Assembly (NCBI GenBank): GCA_017627955.1
Contig: JAGAFU010000042.1
Coordinates: 1 to 41,637 of the forward strand
Reading direction: 5' to 3'
Source of the DNA: Bacteroidales bacterium
Lineage (GTDB): Bacteria; Bacteroidota; Bacteroidia; Bacteroidales; UBA932
DNA length: 41,637 bases
Part shown: positions 21,673 to 27,836 of the stretch, one piece after another
Numbering within the stretch: position 1 is the stretch's first letter
Layout of the letters: each line of letters opens with the position of its first letter
Position numbers and translations under genes: made by a program
The notes under the pieces: generated by a model
Told to the model about the DNA's origin: nothing
Seen by the model: the letters and a program-made list of their open reading frames with translations, nothing else
Databases searched by the model: none

Positions 21673-23732
21673 TGACTGATCTCGAACTTCTCGCTCCTGC
21701 GAGAAACGCTGACATCGGCATCGCGGCCATCGACTGCGGTGCCGATGCGGTATATATCGCGGGGCCAGCGTTCGGGGCACGGCAGGATGCCGGCAACTCG
21801 ATGGAGGACATCCGCCGGCTTTGCGAATATGCCCATAAGTTCGGAGTAAGGATATTCCTGACTCTCAACACAATACTTTACGATTCGGAAATTCCTGACG
21901 CTAAGCGCATTCTCCATGAAGCCGCCGAGGCTGGGGTGGATGCTGTGATCGCACAGGACCTGGCCGTGTTCGAGATTCTTCGCTCCGCTCAGAATGACAT
22001 GGAGGCGCACGCCTCCACCCAGTGCGCCATCCGCACACCGGAGCAAGCTCGCTTTTACGAGAGTCTCGGGGCAAGCCGGATTGTCCTTGAGAGGCAGCTT
22101 TCCCTTGATCAAATCAGGGCTATACGGGAAGCGGTCAGTTGCGAGATCGAGTTCTTCGTCCATGGAGCGCTCTGCGTGTGCTATAGCGGACAGTGCTACA
22201 TGTCGGAGGCGGTGGCCGGGAGAAGCGCCAACCGGGGAGCCTGTGTCCAGGCCTGCAGGTCGCTTTACAATCTGGAAGACAGTTCAGGAAAGGTCCTCGT
22301 CAAAGACAAGGCGCTGCTTTCACTCAAAGATTTCAACCTGATCGAACGGCTTTCAGACCTCGCCGAGGCCGGGGTATGCTCCTTTAAGATTGAGGGACGC
22401 CTTAAGAATATCTCCTATGTGAGGAATACTGTCAGGGCATATTCACTTGCCTTGGACGAGTTGATTGCAAGGCATCCGGACAAATACCGCAGGGCCTCGT
22501 TCGGCAAGGTCGAGGGGGGCTTCACGCCTGACTTGAGGAAGACATTCAACCGTGGTTACACGGAGTTGTTCCTCGATGGTAAGCGCGGCAAATGGTCCTC
22601 AATGGACGCTCCGAAATCCGCCGGCGAGCTGATCGGCACAGTTACACACATTAGCGCCGGAGTAACTGTTCGACTGGACAATCCGGCGACGATGCTGCGC
22701 AACGGGGACGGATTCACTTTCACGCCTAAAGGCGGAGGCGAGATCAGAGGCTTCAGGGGAGATGTCTGTGAAGGTAACCGGATTATTTGCAAGGAGGTGC
22801 CGGGACTCTACGTCGGGGCGAGGCTCCGGAGAAATCTCAGCGTCGCCTTCGAGAAAGAGATCGAAGCCAATCTCCCGGTCCGCCGCGTCCTTGTCTCTGT
22901 GACATTGCGTATCAGCAGTGTCACGGCGGCGGCAAGCGCATCCTCTGGCTCGCTGCGCTTCGCGCCCTATCCGGGAAAATGCTCGCCAGAGGATACCTTG
23001 CCGCCTGCCGGCACTGAAGCAGCCGCATCTTATCGGTTGAAGGTGAAGGCGGAAAGTGAGGATGGGAAGATCGTGGAGTTCGAGATGGATGCTGGGGACC
23101 AGGAAGCGAATAATGTCGAAAGGATGGAGGCGATGTTCAAGACTCAGATTGAGAAGATCTCGGGGATATATTCATTCACTCTATCTGATTTAGACTCAAG
23201 TGGTTCTGGTGGGAAACTGCCCTTCATGCCGACTTCGGCGATCAATGGCATCAGAAGAGAGATCGCTCAGAGGTTGGATCAGTCGTCACGCACGAATAGA
23301 CCCTTCGCTTCGCTCAGGGTGACAGACTCTGTCATTCTGAGGGCCTGCCCTGAGCCTGCCGAAGGGCCGAAGGCCGAAGAATCTACCCCCGTACCAGAAA
23401 CAATTGATTATAAATCCAATATATCCAACAGTGTCGCCAGTGAGACACTCCGTCGTCTTGGTGCCAAGGACATTGAGGAAGCTTTCGAACTGACCCACCG
23501 GGATGGAGCCGAACTGATGCGGACAAAGTACTGCGTCAGGCATGAGCTGGGGCTGTGCCCGAAAGATTCTTCGGCCTCCGGCCTCAGAATGACAAATGGT
23601 ACCTCAGGCAACAAAATGACAGGAGATGGCAACAGGGTAACGCCCGGGCCGCTGTTTCTCATCAATAACGGAAAGCGCTACCGCCTCGGCTTCGACTGCG
23701 TCCGCTGCGAAATGACAGTTTCCCTGGCATAG
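21672..23732 (+). CDS. U32 peptidase-family protein (possible RNA hydroxylation factor), rich in inserted repeats
   Basis: A 686-residue member of the U32 family. The N-terminal TIM-barrel-like part starts DLELLAPARNADIGIAAIDCGADAVYI. The family signature region is EFFVHGALCVCYSGQCYMSE near residue 159-178, with SANRGACVQACR after it. Relatives (RlhA, TrhP) are required for hydroxylation of rRNA or tRNA and use conserved Cys residues; others were described as collagenases. I cannot tell which applies. Relatives are usually nearer 610-620 residues, and the excess here matches five palindromic DNA elements translated in frame: EILRSAQND near 101, a 33-residue segment near 415-447, RPFASLRVT near 542, VILRACPEPAEGPKAEES near 554 and DSSASGLRMT near 632. 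The signature motifs are untouched. It is coupled to the TPR gene by a one-base overlap. Confidence 0.85.
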   Translation: MTDLELLAPARNADIGIAAIDCGADAVYIAGPAFGARQDAGNSMEDIRRLCEYAHKFGVRIFLTLNTILYDSEIPDAKRILHEAAEAGVDAVIAQDLAVFEILRSAQNDMEAHASTQCAIRTPEQARFYESLGASRIVLERQLSLDQIRAIREAVSCEIEFFVHGALCVCYSGQCYMSEAVAGRSANRGACVQACRSLYNLEDSSGKVLVKDKALLSLKDFNLIERLSDLAEAGVCSFKIEGRLKNISYVRNTVRAYSLALDELIARHPDKYRRASFGKVEGGFTPDLRKTFNRGYTELFLDGKRGKWSSMDAPKSAGELIGTVTHISAGVTVRLDNPATMLRNGDGFTFTPKGGGEIRGFRGDVCEGNRIICKEVPGLYVGARLRRNLSVAFEKEIEANLPVRRVLVSVTLRISSVTAAASASSGSLRFAPYPGKCSPEDTLPPAGTEAAASYRLKVKAESEDGKIVEFEMDAGDQEANNVERMEAMFKTQIEKISGIYSFTLSDLDSSGSGGKLPFMPTSAINGIRREIAQRLDQSSRTNRPFASLRVTDSVILRACPEPAEGPKAEESTPVPETIDYKSNISNSVASETLRRLGAKDIEEAFELTHRDGAELMRTKYCVRHELGLCPKDSSASGLRMTNGTSGNKMTGDGNRVTPGPLFLINNGKRYRLGFDCVRCEMTVSLA
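21975..21995. repeat. In-frame palindromic element (U32 copy 1)
   Basis: The strand opposite the gene reads TTCTGAGCGGAGCGAAGAA flanked by A and T. Stem ATTCT/AGAAT, tandem G.A, then a GC-closed loop. It is translated EILRSAQND, as in the TPR regulator but with the stem base pairs changed together from ATCCT/AGGAT to ATTCT/AGAAT. Confidence 0.85.
22917..23015. repeat. Long in-frame inverted repeat, about 99 bp (U32 copy 2)
   Basis: GGCGGCAAG then ATCCTCTGG on the left (within 22917-22948) pair with CCAGAGGAT and CTTGCCGCC on the right (22986-23008); the outer bases AGTG and CACT also pair. The loop contains TGCGCTTCGCG, the complement of the GCGAAGC hairpin. The encoded segment is Ala/Ser/Pro-rich and breaks the expected domain. 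Confidence 0.75.
23300..23320. repeat. In-frame palindromic element (U32 copy 3)
   Basis: The strand opposite the gene reads CCCTGAGCGAAGCGAAGGG flanked by A and T. Stem ACCCT/AGGGT, tandem G.A, GCGAAGC core. Translated RPFASLRVT, close to RSFASLRMT in the GH2 protein. Confidence 0.85.
23334..23382. repeat. Nested palindromic elements (U32 copy 4)
   Basis: The outer unit has ATTCTGAGG at the left end and AGGCCGAAGAAT at the right end. In its middle lies a complete second unit, CCCTGAGCCTGCCGAAGGG (23348-23366). The intact form of the outer unit is present 184 bases downstream at 23566-23590. Confidence 0.75.
23566..23590. repeat. In-frame palindromic element (U32 copy 5)
   Basis: The strand opposite the gene reads CTGAGGCCGGAGGCCGAAG inside flanks ATT and AAT. 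Stem ATTCT/AGAAT, tandem G.A, then GGCC/GGCC closing a GGA loop. Translated DSSASGLRMT. Confidence 0.85.
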
Positions 23733-23814
23733 CGCTCAAAGTCCCAATTTCAAAAGAAATCCGTTTTCGAATAGATCTCGCCAAGCGCGCCAGAAATCAG
23801 GCTTAAATCGTGTC

Positions 23815-24105
23815 TTAAACTGAGACTTCGATTTTAATAGTCCCTCCGAGTCCGACCTCGACTATATCTCGTAAAGTTTTAATAGTCAGATTACTTCCAT
23901 CATTTTCAATTCTCGATATAAACTCCCTCTTTTTGCCAATTCGCTCAGCTAGAGCCTGCTGGGTCAGGTCTAATTTCAGTCTTGAGTTACGAATCTGATA
24001 TCCGATCATCAGATCAGACAACTCCTTCTCATATTGTTCTCGTGTCTTTGATCCCCTTGGACCGATGTATTTGTCCTCAATCTCAGAGAGTGTTTTTATG
24101 TTCAT
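23815..24105 (-). CDS. XRE-family antitoxin (HigA-type)
   Basis: A 96-residue protein. The N-terminal 40 residues are charged; residues about 48-90 hold an XRE/Cro helix-turn-helix (LDLTQQALAERIGKKREFISRIENDGSNLTI). It begins three bases after the stop of the RelE/HigB-like toxin gene on the same strand. Toxin first, antitoxin second with a DNA-binding domain is the HigBA arrangement. The antitoxin should neutralise the toxin and repress the shared promoter. The first residues (MNIKTLSEIEDKYIG) and the tandem placement support the start at 24105. Confidence 0.88.
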   Translation of the reverse strand: MNIKTLSEIEDKYIGPRGSKTREQYEKELSDLMIGYQIRNSRLKLDLTQQALAERIGKKREFISRIENDGSNLTIKTLRDIVEVGLGGTIKIEVSV

Positions 24106-24108
24106 GGT

Positions 24109-24462
24109 TTATATCTCCTTATTATTCTTGTCTTTGTAATAGTCTCTCATTAGTTTTGAGTTCTTTCGTATCATCGCTATTGGCGTCTTTTCAGTTTTTT
24201 TCTGGAAACCACTCAAAAGGACGACAACTTTCAAGGCATCAAAAAAGCAAAACATACGGTATATGTTTCCTCCGAATATGACCCTGATCTCATACAAGCC
24301 TTCCGTACCCTCAATATGCTTTAGGTGGTTGGAGGGAATAACCTCAACATCCTCGATCACTCTCAATATTTGTAAGATCTTTCTCTGCACTTTCGAGGGC
24401 TGGGTATTAAGGAAGTTTTCAAAATAGTCTTTATAGACTATAATGGTCCTGTATCTTCCCAT
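24109..24462 (-). CDS. RelE/HigB-type toxin (phage Gp49-like)
   Basis: A 117-residue protein matching the phage-derived Gp49-like/HigB branch of the RelE superfamily. Typical segments are FENFLNTQPSKVQRKILQIL near residue 15, HLKHIEGTEGLYEIRVIFGG near 46 and YRMFCFFDALKVVVLLSGFQKKTEKTP near 68 (in parts: YRMFCFFDALKVVVLL, SGFQKKTEKTP). These toxins cleave mRNA on the ribosome; the basic C-terminal patch fits that role. It is first in a two-gene unit with the XRE antitoxin. Its promoter's -7 box lies only four bases before the ATG, so the message may be leaderless. Confidence 0.9.
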   Translation of the reverse strand: MGRYRTIIVYKDYFENFLNTQPSKVQRKILQILRVIEDVEVIPSNHLKHIEGTEGLYEIRVIFGGNIYRMFCFFDALKVVVLLSGFQKKTEKTPIAMIRKNSKLMRDYYKDKNNKEI

Positions 24463-24466
24463 TGCA

Positions 24467-24498
24467 CAAATGTAATTTAAAAGTTCCGTATTCGCAAG
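24467..24498 (-). promoter_or_regulatory. Promoter of the toxin-antitoxin pair
   Basis: On the minus strand CTTG (24498-24495), 20 bases, then TACATTTG (24474-24467). The -7 box is perfect. Only four bases separate it from the toxin ATG, so transcription should start at or just inside the start codon. Confidence 0.65.
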
Positions 24499-24569
24499 AT
24501 CACATCATCATATTGTGATTAACAAACGGTTCAAATTAAAACATACGATCCAGCAAAAACTTTTGCCAA

Positions 24570-24595
24570 GAGGCTGGCCAGTAAAGGCCAGCCTC
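24570..24595 (-). terminator. Terminator-like hairpin after the lipoprotein gene
   Basis: GAGGCTGGCC and GGCCAGCCTC form a perfect 10-bp GC-rich stem with a 6-base loop, 18 bases past the stop. On the minus strand it is followed by TTGGCAAAAGTTTTTGC, a T-run a little further away than ideal. Confidence 0.7.
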
Positions 24596-24613
24596 AATGG
24601 AAACGGCTGACTA

Positions 24614-25789
24614 TCAATTGAAGACAAAGGTAATGGAGACATCCCCATAGCGGTTGGCGATCCCATTGTTCTTCTCGAAATAAGAAGAAGATAGTTTGCC
24701 ACGCCAGACTATGTCGTCATTGCGATGGTAAGGCAACTCAACAGAGAACCCATAGGCCTTGGACTTGATCTTGACTTCCCCGTTAGCCTTCCAAGTGGTG
24801 GACTTGCCTCCGTCATCCTCATGGATGAGGAATACGCACTCGGAGAGTTGGTTGGACCATTCTGGCACAAGAACCGTGTTGTACCTCAACGACGTACCTA
24901 CCTGCTTGCGCTTTACTTTGATCATCAGGTCTGTGATCTCGGGAGTGTACTTCGTCAAGTCGGACGCCACCGTAGCCGTAAAGGCCTTAAGAGAGCCACA
25001 TTTTACAAAGAATTCCGCACCGCCAGAATACCATGGGTCGTATTGGATATGGGCCTTGAATTCTTTGAGCTTCAAGGTCTTAAAGTCAGTGGCCGCACGT
25101 GTCCCGATGGATTCAGGATGGAGTCTATCCAACATCTGCGGCGTCATCGCCAAAGCATCCTCGTTCCATCCAATGACCCAGACCGGATGCTCCCTTGCAT
25201 AAGCCTCATCAACCACAATCTCTTTCACAATCCATTGGCCTCCAGGAAGTTCCTCACGTTGATAGGCAACATTGGACTCAAGCGCGATTTCGGGGCAGAA
25301 AGTGATCACAGGCATGGATATTTTGTCCCAATCCTCAGAATATGGCCAGTAAATCTGAAGTCCGGAAGAGAAGAGATCATCACTGAATCCGGAGGACCTG
25401 GTGGCAGGATATCCCGAGAAATGAGCGGATATCAGATCACGGAACGGCTCAGGATACTCTGTCATAGACCGGGTGCCGAGAGCTTTGTCACCCACTCCTT
25501 GCCCCGGAGAAGAGAACATGTCGGCGAAAGTATACTCCTCGTCATAGCCATTGGCGCAGGAGGCGTTGACACCGTCCCAGACCTCACGGACCTGGTCGAG
25601 GGTAAAGGGAATACCAGAAAGAGCCTTGGCGACAGAAGCCGGAGTGATCTCCGACTCAACAGAAGGAACCTCTTGAGAAATAAGAGGTTGGGAAGTCTCT
25701 TCACAAGCCTGGAAAGACAGGATGGCTGCGGACAGAAGCGCCAGCGGCAATGGCAGAGGCGACTTTTTCTTTGAAATGAAATTTTTCAT
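24614..25789 (-). CDS. Putative surface lipoprotein of unknown function
   Basis: A 391-residue protein. A Lys-rich start and a hydrophobic stretch (LPLALLSAAILSFQAC) end in a likely lipidation Cys at about residue 29. It is followed by Glu-Glu, which resembles the acidic export signal of Bacteroidetes surface lipoproteins. Residues 40-130 contain a helical region (ITPASVAKALSGIPFTLDQV), the middle has EELPGGQWIVKEIVVDEAYA, and the C-terminal 150 residues are beta-rich (LVPEWSNQLSECVFLIHEDDGG) and end in ITFVFN. I recognise no named family. It stands alone between the HigBA pair and the prmC operon with hairpins on both sides. A long open frame on the other strand exists but lacks any protein-like features. 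Confidence 0.72.
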   Translation of the reverse strand: MKNFISKKKSPLPLPLALLSAAILSFQACEETSQPLISQEVPSVESEITPASVAKALSGIPFTLDQVREVWDGVNASCANGYDEEYTFADMFSSPGQGVGDKALGTRSMTEYPEPFRDLISAHFSGYPATRSSGFSDDLFSSGLQIYWPYSEDWDKISMPVITFCPEIALESNVAYQREELPGGQWIVKEIVVDEAYAREHPVWVIGWNEDALAMTPQMLDRLHPESIGTRAATDFKTLKLKEFKAHIQYDPWYSGGAEFFVKCGSLKAFTATVASDLTKYTPEITDLMIKVKRKQVGTSLRYNTVLVPEWSNQLSECVFLIHEDDGGKSTTWKANGEVKIKSKAYGFSVELPYHRNDDIVWRGKLSSSYFEKNNGIANRYGDVSITFVFN

Positions 25790-25817
25790 TTTGAATAGGT
25801 TTTAAAAGTTAATAATA

Positions 25818-25832
25818 CACTTCCGCGAAGTG
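25818..25832. other. Small hairpin in the leader of the lipoprotein gene
   Basis: CACTTC-CGC-GAAGTG, a perfect 6-bp stem with a 3-base loop, about 30 bases before the lipoprotein ATG. No T-run follows on the minus strand; it may be a leader structure. Its function is unknown. Confidence 0.35.
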
Positions 25833-25842
25833 ACAAAAAAAG

Positions 25843-25869
25843 ATCCGTAGAACAAACTGTTCAACGGAT
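25843..25869 (-). terminator. Terminator of the PBP1A-ddl-prmC operon
   Basis: On the minus strand ATCCGT, then GAAC, a 5-base loop, GTTC and ACGGAT form a 10-bp stem with one A.A mismatch. CTTTTTTTG follows, the arrangement of a Rho-independent terminator. It lies about 39 bases after the prmC stop. Confidence 0.75.
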
Positions 25870-25907
25870 AAAATCAAAAAAAGGCATTTCAAGCCACTGG
25901 AAGGCCG

Positions 25908-26816
25908 TTAGGAGAAGAAAACAAAGCGATCTTTCGCGGCAAAATCTTTAATAATACGCGCCTTCTCAAAGCCGGAATCCAGAAAAAGATCATGAATCCG
26001 CGGACCCAACAACTCGTTTATCTCAACTATTCCCATTCCACCTGGAGCCATAAGGCTTCCAGCCCACCTGGCCACGGCGCGATAGAACAGCAGAGGATCC
26101 TCATCCGGTACAAAAAGAGCGATAGATGGCTCATAGTCCAACACATTGGTGCGCATGTCCTTCTTTTGGGATTCCATTATATAAGGAGGGTTGGACAGGA
26201 TGAGGTCGAATGTCTCGCAGGGGAAATGAGGCGGATCCTGAAGAATGTCGGCTTGATGGAAGACCGGCCTTCGACTCCGCTCAGGGACCGGCGCTTCGGC
26301 TTCGGACTGGCGAATATCTTGCCCGGAGGCTACCGCAAGGGCTTTTTCAGAGATGTCAACGGCGTAAACCTGGGCACCTGGAATCTCAAGGGCAATTGTC
26401 CAGGCGATGCAACCTGACCCGGTGCAAAGATCCAGGACCCGTAAAGGGGTGCTATTCCCAAGCGCCTTCCTTTCTGACAATATTCCTGAGGCCAACCTCA
26501 ATGCCTCGTCGCAAAGAATCTCGGTTTCCGGGCGGGGAATTAGCACATCAGGTGTGACTTTGAACCGGCGCCCGAAAAACTCCGCGTAACCCAGAACATA
26601 TTGCAACGGCTCCCCCGTTTCCAGCCTTGCCAAATCATGCGAAAGAATATTCACAGATTCTTCATTGAGGCTGTAATCGGGGTCTGTCGCATAGACATAT
26701 CTCCCTGTCCCAAGACGGGACTCCGCCAATGTGAGCATAATGTCCCTCGCCTCCGAAGGAGGATAGAGGGAACCGAGTCGAGATATTCCCTCCTTAAGGA
26801 AATCCCTCAGGAGCAT
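25908..26816 (-). CDS. prmC: Peptide chain release factor N5-glutamine methyltransferase
   Basis: PrmC methylates the Gln of the GGQ motif in release factors RF1 and RF2 using SAM. The 302-residue product has the N-terminal helical domain (residues 1-80), a SAM-binding motif (VLDLCTGSGCIAWTIAL near residue 120) and the catalytic NPPY (LILSNPPYIM near 210). A palindromic repeat is translated as EAPVPERSRRPVF near residue 178, in the loop between two Rossmann strands; the motifs on both sides are intact. It starts where ddl stops (TGATG overlap) and is the last gene of the PBP1A-ddl-prmC unit, followed by a terminator. Confidence 0.92.
   Translation of the reverse strand: MLLRDFLKEGISRLGSLYPPSEARDIMLTLAESRLGTGRYVYATDPDYSLNEESVNILSHDLARLETGEPLQYVLGYAEFFGRRFKVTPDVLIPRPETEILCDEALRLASGILSERKALGNSTPLRVLDLCTGSGCIAWTIALEIPGAQVYAVDISEKALAVASGQDIRQSEAEAPVPERSRRPVFHQADILQDPPHFPCETFDLILSNPPYIMESQKKDMRTNVLDYEPSIALFVPDEDPLLFYRAVARWAGSLMAPGGMGIVEINELLGPRIHDLFLDSGFEKARIIKDFAAKDRFVFFS
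26264..26291. repeat. In-frame palindromic element (PrmC)
   Basis: The coding strand reads CCTGAGCGGAGTCGAAGG with CCGG near each end (26264-26267 and 26288-26291). It is translated PVPERSRRPV; the C-terminal part of HemW has PAPERSRRI from the same unit in the same frame. Confidence 0.85.
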
Positions 26817-27832
26817 CAGGAATTCTCTATTATCCCGGATAGGAAGTCGGTTATGTCGATTCCGGCCGTTCTAACCATCTTGGGAACCAGCGAGGCGCTG
26901 GTCATCCCCGGAATGGTGTTCACCTCCAGGAAGTACAGGCCGTCCTCGCCATTGATGTAGTCCATCCTGACAACTCCCTTACAACCAAGATGGGTATATA
27001 TCCGCTTGGTAACCTCTTGGATATGAGCGCTGAAGGACTCCTCGACCGGTGCGGGGCAAATCTCCTGGCTGTTGCCGTTGTATTTGGCATCGTAGTCGAA
27101 ATAGTCATTGTCGGTGACTATCTCGATGATGGGGAGGGCCTTGACACCCTCGGCGTCGGAATATGCGGCGCAAGTAAACTCCCTTCCTTTTATCCCCTGC
27201 TCGATGATCACTGTGGGACCCTCGGAGAATGCGAAGCTGACGGCCTCTTTAAGATCCTCAGGACGCATGACTTTCGTGATGCCGAAGCTGGAGCCGGCAT
27301 CTGTCGGTTTCACAAAGACCGGGAACTTCAACGTGGACTCAGCTTTACGGACAACCTCGTCGAGATCCATTCCGGAACGGACGAATATGTCCGGAGAGCA
27401 TTTGACGAAATCAGCGTCACGAAGATAGCTCTTGCAAGCGAACTTGTCGAACGCTATAGCCGAGACAAAAGCTCCGCAGCTGCTGAAAGGAATACCCAAC
27501 ATCTCAAGGTAGCCTTGCATAAGGCCGTTCTCCCCCGGTGTCCCATGCTGGACTATGTAGGCATAGTCGAAATTGATCTTCTCTCCATAGACCTTTATGG
27601 AGAAATCAGACTTGTCCACCTCCGGCCTGGATCCTTCCGGGAACGGAACCCTCATCGCGTCACGCTTCTTCATGGCGACAAGCTGCCACTTCCCGAAGCG
27701 GGCGAATATCTCATAAACATCGTATCGGGTCCCGTCTATCCGGGAAGCAACGAACTCACCGCTGCGGCAGGAGACCTCCCACTCGGAAGAGTCACTCCCG
27801 TAGATCACCGCAATCTTGCTGTACTTGCCCAT
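26816..27832 (-). CDS. ddl: D-alanine--D-alanine ligase
   Basis: Ddl joins two D-Ala molecules with ATP to make the dipeptide end of the peptidoglycan precursor. The 338-residue product has an N-terminal domain (IAVIYGSDSSEWEVSCRSG), the Gly-rich substrate loop (GTPGENGLMQGYLEMLGIPFS near residue 105, written in parts: GTPGENGLMQGYLE, MLGIPFS), an ATP-grasp domain (FPVFVKPTDAGSSFGITKV) and the metal-binding end EVNTIPGMTSASLVP. I chose the ATG at 27832, four bases after the PBP1A stop; a TTG four codons earlier would overlap that gene. It sits between PBP1A and prmC in a tightly packed operon. Confidence 0.95.
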   Translation of the reverse strand: MGKYSKIAVIYGSDSSEWEVSCRSGEFVASRIDGTRYDVYEIFARFGKWQLVAMKKRDAMRVPFPEGSRPEVDKSDFSIKVYGEKINFDYAYIVQHGTPGENGLMQGYLEMLGIPFSSCGAFVSAIAFDKFACKSYLRDADFVKCSPDIFVRSGMDLDEVVRKAESTLKFPVFVKPTDAGSSFGITKVMRPEDLKEAVSFAFSEGPTVIIEQGIKGREFTCAAYSDAEGVKALPIIEIVTDNDYFDYDAKYNGNSQEICPAPVEESFSAHIQEVTKRIYTHLGCKGVVRMDYINGEDGLYFLEVNTIPGMTSASLVPKMVRTAGIDITDFLSGIIENS

Positions 27833-27836
27833 ATCG

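Noticed and set aside
21975-23590. The repeats in the U32 gene as a CRISPR array or tandem repeat
   Set aside because: Spacing is irregular, the units are palindromic and in both orientations, and they lie inside one continuous reading frame.
24725-25774. A 349-codon plus-strand frame opposite the lipoprotein gene
   Set aside because: The minus-strand product has a signal peptide, lipidation Cys, well-placed hairpins and protein-like composition; the plus frame is rich in Arg, Gly and Pro with no domain.
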